64,000 bases of DNA from Desulfopila sp. IMCC35006. GTDB taxonomy: Bacteria; Desulfobacterota; Desulfobulbia; Desulfobulbales; Desulfocapsaceae. The notes beneath the pieces are model-generated. The model did no database searches and was not told the DNA's origin. It worked only from the letters and a program-made list of their open reading frames with translations. Shown piece after piece: positions 43,956-52,786 of the stretch. Both the position numbers and the translations under genes were made by a program. The stretch spans positions 162,192-226,191 of the forward strand of contig NZ_SWCM01000009.1 in assembly GCF_005116645.1 (NCBI RefSeq). The letters are read 5' to 3'. How positions within the stretch are numbered: the stretch's first letter is position 1; the number at the start of each line of letters is the position of its first letter.

Positions 43956-45566
43956 TCAGTTGACCTTCTTATCCAGTCCCGCCCATTCCTTCTTGCGAAG
44001 AACGAATTTTTGAACCTTACCCGTCGAGGTTTTCGGCAACTCGATGAATTCCACTGTCTTCGGCGCCTTGAACCGGGCAAGATTCTCCTTGCAGAAGGCG
44101 ATAAGGTCCTCGGCCGTCGGGTTTGATCCGGGTTTTGGCGTGACAAAAGCCTTTGGTACTTCCCCCCATTTACTGTCCGGAACCGCCACTACGGCCACCT
44201 CCAATACATCGGGATGACGGTAAAGAACGTTTTCCACCTCCACCGTGGAGATGTTCTCACCGCCGGAGATGATAATGTCCTTCTGCCGGTCAAGGATCTG
44301 GATGTAGTTGTTCGGATGCATCACCGCAAGATCCCCGGAGTGAAACCAGCCACCCTTGAAGGCCTTTTCGGTGCCTTCCGGATCCTTGTAATAGCCAAGC
44401 ATCACCACGTTCCCTCGCATGACCACCTCGCCGATGGTCTTGCCGTCGCGTGGCACCGGTTCCATGGTCTGCGCGTCCACCACATCCAGGAACTGGCATA
44501 CCGTGTAGGCCACCCCCTGACGTGACCGGATGGAACTCTGCTCGTCGGCAGGCAAACTATTCCATTCGTCATGCCAGGCACAAATCGTGTAAGGTCCATA
44601 GACCTCAGTAAGACCATAGACGTGATTGACCTGGGCACCTATGGATTCCATCTGTCGAATGATGGTGGGCGACGGCGGCGCGCCTCCCACGGCAATCTTC
44701 AATGGTTTTTCCGGGTTGAGATTTTTAAAGGCCGGAGCATTGGCCATGCCGATCAGGACGATGGGTGCTGCGCACATGTGCGTCACCTTTTCGGTCATTA
44801 TCTGCTTAAATATTTCATCAGGAACAACCTTGCGGAGACAGACATGGGTAGCACCGGCTGCGGTTACCGCCCAGGGAAAGCACCAGCCGTTGCAATGGAA
44901 CATGGGCAGGGTCCAGAGATAAACGGATTCGCTGGTCAGACCGGTTTCCAGGCAGTCGCCGAGGCTGTTGAGATAGGCGCCGCGGTGATGATACATGACC
45001 CCCTTGGGCTTGCCGGTAGTGCCACTGGTATAGTTGAGGGAGCAGACCGAACGTTCATCATCGACATCAATGTCAAGCGCCTCGGGACTGCCGGTCATGA
45101 GCAGTGATTCATAGTCGGTCCCGTTCAAAGGACAGTCATTGCTGGCATCGCAGATGTTGACAAAGGCACGCACCTTCGGCAATTCCCCAAGATTCGCCAC
45201 GACCGTACCGGCAAACTCGTTATCGACAAAGCAGATCTTGGTATCCGAATGATTAAGGATATAGGAGACCTCAGGGGCGGAGAGGCGGATATTGATTGTC
45301 ACCAGGACGGCTCCGAGCATCGGCACGGCAAAATGAGCCTCCAGCATGGGGGCCGTGTTAGGAGAAATAAAGGCAACCTTGTCTCCGCGGCCAATGCCTT
45401 GTTTTTTCAGGGCGCTGGCAAGACGGTTGATACGGGCGTAATGCTCCCGGTACGTATAACGTTTGTCGCCATTGACTACCGCAAGCTTGTCGGGATAAAC
45501 TTCGACACTTCGCTTGATAAAGTTCACCGGCGTCAACATCTCATAATTGACAGATGGAAAGTCCAT
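43956..45566 (-). CDS. AMP-forming acyl-CoA synthetase
   Basis: This 536-aa enzyme makes acyl-CoA from an organic acid, ATP and CoA. The phosphate loop is LNYTSGTTGKPKGVMYHHRG (about residue 178), followed by VYGLTEVYGPY and the hinge LDRQKDIIISGGENIS; the C-terminal catalytic Lys is in KTSTGKVQK. AGGAG precedes the ATG. Overall resemblance is to medium-chain/methylmercaptopropionate-CoA ligase-like enzymes. The substrate is undefined. It is second in the sigma54-linked operon. Confidence 0.9.
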   Translation of the reverse strand: MDFPSVNYEMLTPVNFIKRSVEVYPDKLAVVNGDKRYTYREHYARINRLASALKKQGIGRGDKVAFISPNTAPMLEAHFAVPMLGAVLVTINIRLSAPEVSYILNHSDTKICFVDNEFAGTVVANLGELPKVRAFVNICDASNDCPLNGTDYESLLMTGSPEALDIDVDDERSVCSLNYTSGTTGKPKGVMYHHRGAYLNSLGDCLETGLTSESVYLWTLPMFHCNGWCFPWAVTAAGATHVCLRKVVPDEIFKQIMTEKVTHMCAAPIVLIGMANAPAFKNLNPEKPLKIAVGGAPPSPTIIRQMESIGAQVNHVYGLTEVYGPYTICAWHDEWNSLPADEQSSIRSRQGVAYTVCQFLDVVDAQTMEPVPRDGKTIGEVVMRGNVVMLGYYKDPEGTEKAFKGGWFHSGDLAVMHPNNYIQILDRQKDIIISGGENISTVEVENVLYRHPDVLEVAVVAVPDSKWGEVPKAFVTPKPGSNPTAEDLIAFCKENLARFKAPKTVEFIELPKTSTGKVQKFVLRKKEWAGLDKKVN

Positions 45567-45684
45567 AGACGATCTCCTTATAGGGAATAGTTAGTACCTT
45601 ACAGAGTATTTCCTTGTTTTTACTGCAACGTTAGAGTGAAATTTTCGCTCCGCAGCGATAAGATCGCCCGCGCACTCCGGCGAC

Positions 45685-46935
45685 TCAGACCATCTCCACC
45701 GCGCACGCCATGGACACGCCGCCGCCGCCGCACAGGGTAGCAAGGCCGAGACTTTTGCCCTGTTTTTTCAGAGCATGGAGGAGGGTAACCATGATCCGGC
45801 AACCGGTGGCGCCGATGGGGTGGCCAAGACCTATTCCAGAACCGTTTATATTGGTGATCTCTCTCTTCAATCCCAGTTCACGCTCACAGGCGATATACTG
45901 GGCGGCAAAAGCCTCATTGACCTCCACCAGCTCAAAATCGCTTATGGTCAAACCACTGCGTTGCAGGAGATCGTTGACGGCAGGCACCGGTGACAGTCCC
46001 ATCACCGCCGGATGACAAGCCCCCCGGCCGATGGCCCGAATCCTGGCCAGCGGTTTGATGCCGAGCTCTCGGGCCTTATCTGCTGCCATGATAATCATGC
46101 CCGCGGAACCGTCATTGAGGCCGCTGGCATTGCCTGCCGTAACCTTGCCGGTTTCGGGGACGAAGGCCGGCGGCAGCTTGCGCAGCTGTTCTATGGTCAA
46201 TCCTGGACGGAAATGTTCATCCTTGTCAAAGAGGAGCGGCTCTTTGTTTCGGCGCGGCACCGGTACCGACACAATCTCCGCCGCAAAGGAACCGTCATTG
46301 GTTGCCCGTTCGGCATTGTTCTGACTGCGCAAGGCAACTTCGTCCATCTCTGCACGGCCGATGTCAAGCTTCTGGGCGACAAACTCAGCGGTATGTCCCA
46401 TGATATAGGGTTTTCCGACCATCAGACTGGCTGGAGCCTTAGTTGTGTCTAGAGGAGCGTCTGCAGCCAGAGGCATCAGATGTGACCCGCAGTGCAGGGC
46501 ATGCATCATCGCATCGATAAAACCCTGGTCCTGGAGTCTGGCCCCCCAGCGGGCGCTGGGCACGGCATACGGAACACCGGACATGTGTTCCACACCGCCG
46601 GCGAGGATGACATCCGCCATTTCCGCCTGGATCATGGCCATCCCGGAGATGACGGCCTCCATACCCGATATGCAGACCCGGTTGATGGTGACGGCGGGCA
46701 CCGTGTCGGGAATCCCGGCCATCAAAGAAGCCACTCGCGCTATATTGAGGTTGTCGTGATGTTCCATGCAGCAACCGTAGCGTACGTCATCGATAATTGC
46801 CGGATCGATGCCCGCCCGTTTGACCGCTTCCTTCATGGTTATTGCCGCCAGCTGCGGGCCATTCATGCTTTTCAGGGTTCCGCCAAAGGCGCCGATTGCC
46901 GTTCGGCAGGCGCTTACTATTACTACATCTCGCAT
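45685..46935 (-). CDS. Acetyl-CoA C-acetyltransferase (thiolase)
   Basis: This 416-aa thiolase cleaves 3-ketoacyl-CoA with CoA (or the reverse). ATG 46935 was chosen because AAGGAGT lies upstream and the protein then begins RDVVIVSACRTAIGAFGG, the family N-terminus. Active-site Cys is in TINRVCISGMEAV, His in GSGIGLGHPIGATGCR and the second Cys in LATLCGGGGVSMAC. It is first of the operon, with a candidate sigma54 promoter at 46994-47010 and activator sites beyond it. Confidence 0.93.
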   Translation of the reverse strand: MRDVVIVSACRTAIGAFGGTLKSMNGPQLAAITMKEAVKRAGIDPAIIDDVRYGCCMEHHDNLNIARVASLMAGIPDTVPAVTINRVCISGMEAVISGMAMIQAEMADVILAGGVEHMSGVPYAVPSARWGARLQDQGFIDAMMHALHCGSHLMPLAADAPLDTTKAPASLMVGKPYIMGHTAEFVAQKLDIGRAEMDEVALRSQNNAERATNDGSFAAEIVSVPVPRRNKEPLLFDKDEHFRPGLTIEQLRKLPPAFVPETGKVTAGNASGLNDGSAGMIIMAADKARELGIKPLARIRAIGRGACHPAVMGLSPVPAVNDLLQRSGLTISDFELVEVNEAFAAQYIACERELGLKREITNINGSGIGLGHPIGATGCRIMVTLLHALKKQGKSLGLATLCGGGGVSMACAVEMV

Positions 46936-46993
46936 AGAGGACTCCTTTGTCTGTGCATCTGAATGCATTTGCCAAAATTGGTCCTCTACCTAC

Positions 46994-47010
46994 AGCAAAA
47001 ACCATGCTCA
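46994..47010 (-). promoter_or_regulatory. Candidate sigma54 (-24/-12) promoter of the thiolase operon
   Basis: On the minus strand TGAGCATGGTTTTTGCT matches the sigma54 consensus at 11 of 14 fixed positions, including the TTGCT -12 element; the GG of the -24 element reads AG. Start of transcription would be near 46982. The twin activator sites lie about 110-140 bases upstream, the normal enhancer distance. Confidence 0.5.
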
Positions 47011-47077
47011 AATATAATATTGTATAGTTTCAACATGTTACTTGATTGACCCCATATCACCTGCACTATGGCGCAGT

Positions 47078-47131
47078 TTTGACTGGAACATATTCCAGAA
47101 ACTGGCTATTCTGGAATATGTTCCAGTCAAA
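47078..47131. promoter_or_regulatory. Twin palindromic activator sites between the thiolase operon and its regulator
   Basis: Two 16-bp palindromes, CTGGAACATATTCCAG (47083-47098) and CTGGAATATGTTCCAG (47111-47126), lie within a perfect 23-base inverted repeat (47078-47100 with 47109-47131). Centres are 28 bases apart. They are 15 bases from the regulator start, so they probably serve both autoregulation and activation of the divergent operon. Confidence 0.75.
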
Positions 47132-47145
47132 CAGGGAGGCCAACA

Positions 47146-48711
47146 ATGACGATTGACGAGAGCACATTCTTCCGCGAAGCTACCTTACGAATCTGCGGCA
47201 GCCTGGAAATTGAAAGCGCCATGCAGCACTGCATGCAATACCTCTCCCGCTACCTGCCTGCCACGAACATGGCTTTCCATGTCTACGACCGCGAACTCGG
47301 CATCGTCGAGACCATCGCCGTAGCAACCGTCGACAGCGCCCGGGCCATGTCCCTGCGCACCCCGCTTTCCGCCCGGGGACGACGCCAGGTCGAAGAGCAG
47401 CGTTCCGACCGGGCAAAGCTGATGGAACGTTCGGGGGACGACGCGGTGGCAGGCCCGGTTGTCCGTCAATTGGGCATTGAGGATCTGCCGGGATTACTGC
47501 TGGACCTCGCCCTGGAAGGAAAATTCGTCGGCACGCTTTCAATGTTCAGTGAACCGGACATCACGTTCAACCGCCACCATGTCCGCCTCCTCTCCCTCCT
47601 CAACAAGCCCTTTGCCATAGCGCTGACCAACAGTCTGCGCTACCGCGAACTGCAGACCCTGCGCGACACCCTCGCCGATGACAATCGCTACCTCCAGGAT
47701 GAGCTGCGCACCCTGTCGGGCAGCGAGGTTATCGGTGCCGATTTCGGCTTGAAAAGGGTCATGGAAATGGTCCGTCAGGTCGCACCGCTGAAGAGTCCGG
47801 TGCTGTTGATGGGTGAAACCGGCGTCGGCAAGGAGGTGATTGCCAATGCCATTCACAATCTGTCGCTTCGCTCCAATGGTCCGTTTATCAGGGTCAATTG
47901 CGGCGCCATCCCGTCAACCTTGATGGATAGCGAGCTGTTCGGCCATGAGAAGGGGGCGTTTACCGGCGCTCTTCTGCAAAAGCGGGGGCGGTTTGAACGT
48001 GCGGACGGCGGCACAATCTTTCTGGATGAGATCGGCGAACTTCCCCTGGAAGCCCAGGTCCGCCTGCTCCGCGTCCTGCAGGAAAAAGAGATCGAGAGGG
48101 TCGGCGGCACCGAGACCATACAGGTTGATATCCGGGTGATTGCCGCCACGCATCGCAACCTGGATCTGATGCTGGCTGAAGGCCGATTCAGGGAGGATAT
48201 CTACTTCCGTCTGCGGGTCTTCCCTGTAACTATTCCACCGTTGCGTCTGCGGCCGGAGGATATCCCTGTTCTTGTGCAGCATTTTATTCAGAAAAAATGC
48301 CGGGAGATGAAGACCGTAAAGATTCCCGTCCTGGCCCCTGGTGCCCTGGAACGTCTCATGCAGTACAACTGGCCCGGCAATGTACGGGAACTGGAGAATG
48401 CCGTAGAACGAGAGTTAATTGTCAAAAAAGGCTCCCTGCTTTCCTTCAATGACCTTGATGCCAAACTGCAAACGACTGTTGCCATCAGGCCGAGTCATGA
48501 CGAGAAAACGCTCTTTGAACCTCTCGAACTGGACACCGTGATGAGCCGGCATATCAGCCGGGTCCTGGCCCTGTGCCACGGACGCGTTGAAGGTGGGAAT
48601 GGCGCCGCACGCCTGCTGAACATCCAGCCCTCAACCCTGCGCAAGAGAATGAAAAAATTGGGAATACCCTTCGGTCGCCGGGCCATATCTCCCGGCAGCA
48701 GCGGTAGCTGA
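47146..48711 (+). CDS. Sigma54-dependent transcriptional activator (GAF-AAA+-Fis)
   Basis: This 521-aa enhancer-binding protein has an N-terminal GAF-like sensor (about 15-165), a central AAA+ domain (about 190-420) with Walker A GETGVGKE (about 224), the sigma54-contacting loop GAFTGA (about 270) and Walker B GGTIFLDEIGEL, and a C-terminal Fis-type helix-turn-helix (GNGAARLLNIQPSTLRKRMK). GGGAGG precedes the ATG. It is divergent from the thiolase operon, and palindromic sites lie between. I infer that it senses a small molecule (an acid or acyl-CoA) and activates that operon. Confidence 0.92.
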   Translation: MTIDESTFFREATLRICGSLEIESAMQHCMQYLSRYLPATNMAFHVYDRELGIVETIAVATVDSARAMSLRTPLSARGRRQVEEQRSDRAKLMERSGDDAVAGPVVRQLGIEDLPGLLLDLALEGKFVGTLSMFSEPDITFNRHHVRLLSLLNKPFAIALTNSLRYRELQTLRDTLADDNRYLQDELRTLSGSEVIGADFGLKRVMEMVRQVAPLKSPVLLMGETGVGKEVIANAIHNLSLRSNGPFIRVNCGAIPSTLMDSELFGHEKGAFTGALLQKRGRFERADGGTIFLDEIGELPLEAQVRLLRVLQEKEIERVGGTETIQVDIRVIAATHRNLDLMLAEGRFREDIYFRLRVFPVTIPPLRLRPEDIPVLVQHFIQKKCREMKTVKIPVLAPGALERLMQYNWPGNVRELENAVERELIVKKGSLLSFNDLDAKLQTTVAIRPSHDEKTLFEPLELDTVMSRHISRVLALCHGRVEGGNGAARLLNIQPSTLRKRMKKLGIPFGRRAISPGSSGS

Positions 48712-48948
48712 CGAATGACCGAGGCAGGTCCCCGAAGTGATTCTGCCCATGACAGAAAAATGGTTCTTGTCCCGAGTCAACATAGCACGGGAGATTATAC
48801 GAAAAGCTAAGGTTCTATTTAACAGACCGTCGACAATAAATTTCATGTCTCACGTTGAAAAAGACTTATAGTACAGGAGTTGTTTTAGTGGTGCGGCAAT
48901 TTTATGAGTTTTCAACTATTTCATTATTCCCAAAGGCCAGGTGCACCG

Positions 48949-49617
48949 ATGAAGCAAATCGAGTCCGTCAATTTGCGCTACTCGCTATACGAAGAAATTG
49001 CTAATAGCATCACCCACGGCATCGGGCTTCTCTTTGCTATTGCCGGCTTGGGTGTGCTGACTGCCTTTGCCAGTCTTTATGGCGACGCTTGGCATATCGT
49101 TGCCTGTTCAATTTTCGGCGGCACAATGATCCTGCTGTATACGGCTTCAACCCTCTATCACAGTATCCAATGGCACAGCGCCAGGCCGCTTCTGCGCACT
49201 CTTGATCATTGTGCCATTTTTCTGTTAATTGCCGGAACGTATACTCCGTTCACCCTGGTAAACCTCCGCGGTCCATGGGGTTGGTCACTCTTCGGTACTA
49301 TCTGGGGCCTTGCTATTATCGGGATTGTCCTTGAAATTTTTCTGTCCCCACGGTTGCGGCACCTTGTCATCGCTCTCTATATTTCCATGGGATGGGTGAT
49401 GGTGGTGGCGATCAAGCCTATGCTAGGAGCTGTTGCACCTGGCGGCTTAATACTGCTTCTGGCTGGCGGGCTGTGCTACACCATCGGTGTACCCCTTTAT
49501 ATCAAGAAATCCATTCCCTTTAATCATGCGATCTGGCACCTCTTTGTCCTGGCCGGAACGAGTCTGCATTTTTTTGCCATCCTGCTCTATGTTATCCCGG
49601 TTCTGGGCCATCATTGA
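48949..49617 (+). CDS. trhA: Hemolysin III / PAQR-family membrane protein
   Basis: This protein of 222 aa (ATG 48949; 237 aa from 48904) has seven transmembrane helices. Conserved PAQR residues are visible: EEIANSITHGIG, LLYTASTLYHSIQW (Ser and His), LDHCAIFLLIAGTYTPF (Asp and His) and HAIWHLFVLAGTSLHFF (two His), which together bind a metal in this family. Bacterial members (TrhA/YqfA) are linked to membrane lipid homeostasis. It appears as a single-gene unit. Confidence 0.88.
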   Translation: MKQIESVNLRYSLYEEIANSITHGIGLLFAIAGLGVLTAFASLYGDAWHIVACSIFGGTMILLYTASTLYHSIQWHSARPLLRTLDHCAIFLLIAGTYTPFTLVNLRGPWGWSLFGTIWGLAIIGIVLEIFLSPRLRHLVIALYISMGWVMVVAIKPMLGAVAPGGLILLLAGGLCYTIGVPLYIKKSIPFNHAIWHLFVLAGTSLHFFAILLYVIPVLGHH

Positions 49618-50244
49618 TTAATGCAGGATATTTTGGACGAGTTCGACCTTATTGAATCTTTGCAGTGCCAGCTCAACTGCTGCACGTTGGCGATACGACG
49701 AAACGGCCGGCAGACCTCTATACCAAACTGGGCGTCAAGCCACCTGCCTCGATACAATAGTCCGGGAATTTAGGCAATATACAGCATGGGGGTCGGAAAC
49801 AAATGTAAAACAGCAGCAACAACAAAGCTGTAAACCCATCACATCTTGTGAGTTACAGCTTCTTGGCATTGGTGCGAAGGTCTTAACCAAACTGATGTGA
49901 TAACCAGCTTATTTTACAAAACATATGCTTCGAACATTATGCAACATACCCCAAAGAATACCCCCAAAACAAACCTACATCAGAAATGATCATAATAAGC
50001 AATTTACCTTAAAATATCAATTAGTTCAAGCCAGATAACCTGTATGACGCTGGGTTACAGATCAGATCTAGCATCTAATTTCCAGCTTCTTCCACTATGC
50101 AGCTGTATTAATAAGAAAAGAAGATCGGGATCATCTAATTTATTAAAGCCAACTTGCTGACAGAAATGCCTTACGCAATTGGCCCGGGGGCTAACACCAG
50201 CCGTTTCACGGACAGCAAGCAGACAAATGTGCCGTCTTTATACC
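49618..50244. other. Gene-free region with repeat copy A
   Basis: No intact gene is seen. Around 49665-49770 a short stretch reads like the tail of a lost gene (LYTKLGVKPPASIQ then stop), but I cannot name it. From about 49818 to 49893 lies repeat copy A, which matches a stretch at 52713-52786. The rest is AT-rich. Confidence 0.4.
49818..49893. repeat. 75-bp repeat, copy A, left of a toxin-antitoxin pair
   Basis: The copy contains AACAACAAAGCTGTAA, a loop, TTACAGCTTCTTGGCATTGG and TGCG-AGGTC, with inverted arms AAGCTGTAA/TTACAGCTT. Copy B at 52713-52786 shares both arms and the block downstream of them. Confidence 0.65.
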
Positions 50245-51006
50245 TCAACCTGCCAATCCATAGATGTTCCTCAAATCTCCCAGTACTTCCGGCAAAGTAC
50301 CTCTCCGATAGCCCAACTGCCTCAAATCGACCGTTTCTGATTCCATTTCAGTAAGAAAGGTTGTCATATCGGTACCAACTGCACCTGATAATTCCATTCT
50401 GGTATCCGCCGGAATCACCTGATAAAGCCTGAACACATCCAATTTATGTTTTTTTATGTGCCTTGAATCAATCTGTTCGCCTTCTGCTCTTCTTGCAGCA
50501 AGATCCAACCAGGCCCGCGCTTTCAAGGGGATGATGTACTCGGGGTTAAGCACTGACAAACCATCGAGATCTTTCTTGCCAGCATGGAGGAATGCATAAT
50601 ACGAATCATCGAGTAATATAGCGGAGAGGCTTGATACCTCTTCATTCATGGGTATGGGTGTGAGATGCCCTTCTCCTTCGAAGGCCATTGCATCGGGCAC
50701 TCTGGAAAAAAGTTCCAGCATTTCCGGAAAAGATTGATCCTCCGGCCTGTAAAATCGATAGAATTGTCGCTCTCCAGTGCTTTTCTGCCTGTTCTGATAA
50801 TTGCCTGCCCGGACAAACTCCCAGAACCTTCTGACAAAATCAGCATTAAGAGCCTCGACGCAGAGCCCTATATCAAGATCGACCGTCGCTCTGAACTGCA
50901 ATCCGGCCTGTTCCATCGCCAGAGTGCTGGCTGTACCGCCAATCAGTACATAATTGTTTTCGTAGCCCCGGAAATAGTCCTTAAACTTGTCAAGTCCCCT
51001 TACCAT
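50245..51006 (-). CDS. Nucleotidyltransferase-like toxin of an AbiE-like pair
   Basis: This 253-aa protein shows the nucleotidyltransferase core YVLIGGTASTLAMEQAGLQF then RATVDLDIGL, where Gly-Gly-Thr and Asp-x-Asp form the active site of MNT/AbiEii-like enzymes. The second half is helical (KARAWLDLAARRAEGEQIDS). Its ATG lies inside the end of the upstream gene (7-base overlap), the usual coupling for antitoxin-toxin pairs. Here all catalytic residues are intact. I infer a type IV toxin; the exact family is not certain. Confidence 0.7.
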   Translation of the reverse strand: MVRGLDKFKDYFRGYENNYVLIGGTASTLAMEQAGLQFRATVDLDIGLCVEALNADFVRRFWEFVRAGNYQNRQKSTGERQFYRFYRPEDQSFPEMLELFSRVPDAMAFEGEGHLTPIPMNEEVSSLSAILLDDSYYAFLHAGKKDLDGLSVLNPEYIIPLKARAWLDLAARRAEGEQIDSRHIKKHKLDVFRLYQVIPADTRMELSGAVGTDMTTFLTEMESETVDLRQLGYRRGTLPEVLGDLRNIYGLAG

Positions 51007-51989
51007 GGAAATTCCTCCATAAGCGCGTCGATCGCTATTTCAATACGCTCGTCTTTGGTGTCGGCAAGGCTCAGATAAAGGGAAAGAGGATCCACTTTTC
51101 CATTGCGTGCAAACAATTCCGGAGGATACTTCCAGACTTCGATTTCCGTGACTTCCAGTTCGAAATTCGGCAGAACAGTAACAGCGCCGGCGAGAAGCAT
51201 TGCTTTCCATCGTTCGCTACTTACAGCTACAACAGGGTTAGTTGGTTCAGCCAACATACTAAATCGTGCCAGAGCTGATTCACCGGCAAGGAAAAACGAA
51301 TCAACACTTTCTATCCCTTCGACCTTGAAGCGTTTGCTGACCGGTGACCGCAACTGTTTAAGAGACTTTTCCCATACGCTTTTCTTGTCTTCCTCAAAGC
51401 GCAGAACTCTCTCGCGCCATTCCATACTCACAATCGCCAGACCGGCCGTTTCAATTTCGTCAAAGGCCCTGGTCATGGTCATCGAGGTGTAGCCGAGCCT
51501 TTCTGCAAGCAGGGATGGCGTTACTCCATCTCCTGGCCAATCATAAAGCATGGCAAGCAACACAACCTGGGTTGAAGGGCTGAATTTCTTTTTCTTGGAG
51601 GTGGTTCGCAGATTCCGAATATATTCCCGCAGGTCTATGCCAAGGCTTGGCAAATACATCTGGTTCCCAGGAACAACAAAAGCAATCTTCTGCTCGATGA
51701 GCCGCTTTCGGTTATAGGTGGAGATTGCAGGAGACAGATAGAGGACCTCATGCTGCCATCTTTTTTGCAACTGGCTGATGTGTTTGCGGATGGTTGCCGG
51801 CGTCGTTCCTTCTTCATCCCGGACAGCCATCACCAGCCAGGGCTGTGACAGTAGCTCACACTCATAAAGCTTATAGAGATCACGGAAAAAATATGGCAGA
51901 CCGGTTTCCTCGTCCCACGGTTTGAGTCGAGGTGCGATCCCGAGGTTTTCAGCGAGGTATTTTTCAAACCTTTGTGGAAGATCTTGCAT
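51000..51989 (-). CDS. Winged-helix antitoxin/regulator of the AbiE-like pair
   Basis: This 329-aa protein starts at ATG 51989 with AAGGGG upstream. The middle contains a winged-helix part (VVLLAMLYDWPGDGVTPSLL, AERLGYTSMTMTRAFDEIET) and the C-terminal third (SFFLAGESALARFSMLAEPT, VVAVSSERWKA) resembles AbiEi-like antitoxin domains. A perfect 12+12-base palindrome overlaps the promoter (52019-52051), which fits autorepression. With the downstream nucleotidyltransferase gene it should form a toxin-antitoxin module. Confidence 0.7.
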   Translation of the reverse strand: MQDLPQRFEKYLAENLGIAPRLKPWDEETGLPYFFRDLYKLYECELLSQPWLVMAVRDEEGTTPATIRKHISQLQKRWQHEVLYLSPAISTYNRKRLIEQKIAFVVPGNQMYLPSLGIDLREYIRNLRTTSKKKKFSPSTQVVLLAMLYDWPGDGVTPSLLAERLGYTSMTMTRAFDEIETAGLAIVSMEWRERVLRFEEDKKSVWEKSLKQLRSPVSKRFKVEGIESVDSFFLAGESALARFSMLAEPTNPVVAVSSERWKAMLLAGAVTVLPNFELEVTEIEVWKYPPELFARNGKVDPLSLYLSLADTKDERIEIAIDALMEEFPW

Positions 51990-52006
51990 AAGCTGCCCCC
52001 TTGTCA

Positions 52007-52051
52007 ATAACAGGTTTCTTGCACAATAACATGTCAACCGTTATTGTGCAA
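52007..52051 (-). promoter_or_regulatory. Operator-promoter of the AbiE-like pair
   Basis: TTGCACAATAAC (52019-52030) and GTTATTGTGCAA (52040-52051) are perfect arms, and the centre contains, on the minus strand, the -35 box TTGACA (52037-52032). A -10-like TGTTAT lies at 52012-52007 after a long 19-base spacer. A repressor bound to the palindrome would cover the -35 box. Confidence 0.65.
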
Positions 52052-52109
52052 AATTTATGTTACTGAGCTTTTATTGCAGCCCTTTTTCTCAGATAGAGAT
52101 AGATGATGG

Positions 52110-52256
52110 TCAATAATGCAGTCGCCTTTGTCCATTTTCTGCAGGTTGTACTTTTCCGTCTACGCCCCCACCGCGGTTCCGCCGACCTTTGGGTATCGCA
52201 ACCAGCCTAGCAAGTTCGGCGCCGGTCTGACCGCCTGAAATTATTTTCCTAAGCAT
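52110..52256 (-). pseudogene. Remnant of a MoCo-carrier-like Rossmann protein
   Basis: The first codons (MLRKIISGGQTGAELARL) match the N-terminal nucleotide-binding loop of the putative molybdenum-cofactor carrier family, which usually reads KIISGGQTGAD. Sequence after about 20 residues no longer matches the family and the frame ends at 49 codons. It is a fragment, probably left by recombination. Confidence 0.5.
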
Positions 52257-52332
52257 CATTTTTTGCTCGTGGGGGAGTTCTCTTTCAGGCATTTTTGAAA
52301 GTATAGAAAATATAAGGAGTGTCCCTAATTTC

Positions 52333-52622
52333 CTAATTTCCATTGAAATCGCAGTCGGCCTTGTAACGGTCGTACTCGACGATATGGCGGAAGATCTCGA
52401 TAAACGATACGGCAAGTTTTCTTGCATCCTGGGTTGTCAGCACCGGATGACAGCCAAGAGTTTTCCTTTGAGATTTCCCGTTATGCCAAACCTCTGCAAT
52501 GTACTTTAGGTTCCTGAAGGAAATACTCTTAGAGCAAACCCTTTCAGGTCACTATCTCTAATGAAGTACGCTGAAGATGAAGGTTGAGCAGTTTTTACTG
52601 TCTTTGACGTAATTTTAGGCAT
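52333..52622 (-). pseudogene. Tyrosine-recombinase integrase, frameshifted N-terminal remnant
   Basis: From ATG 52622 the frame reads a DUF4102-type integrase N-terminus (MPKITSKTVKTAQPSSSAYF, then DSDLKGFALRVFPSGT) and hits a stop. One base further the neighbouring frame continues KYIAEVWHNGKSQRKTLGCH and PVLTTQDARKLAVSFIE, again typical of the same domain, before ending at 52333. The catalytic domain is missing. A single frameshift and a truncation make this a dead integrase, a trace of a mobile element that inserted beside the toxin-antitoxin pair. Confidence 0.75.
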
Positions 52623-52712
52623 TTCACACTCCCCTACTGAAGATGTACTGTAGAGGAAATGTATGAAAAAGAGGTGATATTGACCAAGACAGTCTATATC
52701 AAGGTGGCCACA

Positions 52713-52786
52713 AACAACAAAGCTGTAATCCCCATCATATCTAGGAATTACAGCTTCTTGGCATTGGTGCGGAGGTCGGAGCCAAA
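52713..52786. repeat. 75-bp repeat, copy B, right of the toxin-antitoxin pair
   Basis: Same orientation as copy A at 49818-49893: AACAACAAAGCTGTAAT, loop, ATTACAGCTTCTTGGCATTG, GGTGCGGAGGTC. The arms pair over 10 bases. On the minus strand it reads like the last codons of a gene (DLRTNAKKL, stop) plus a hairpin. No gene is seen between 52623 and 53021. Confidence 0.65.

Noticed and set aside
43011..44126. 371-codon plus-strand frame opposite the acyl-CoA dehydrogenase and ligase genes
   Set aside because: It lies across two well-supported minus-strand genes, has no ribosome site or recognisable domain, and is a composition artefact of GC-rich codon third positions.
49818..52786. Integron attC sites as the identity of the two 75-bp repeats
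   Set aside because: The repeats lack paired RYYYAAC/GTTRRRY core sites at their ends and no integron integrase is seen, so I kept the neutral term repeat.
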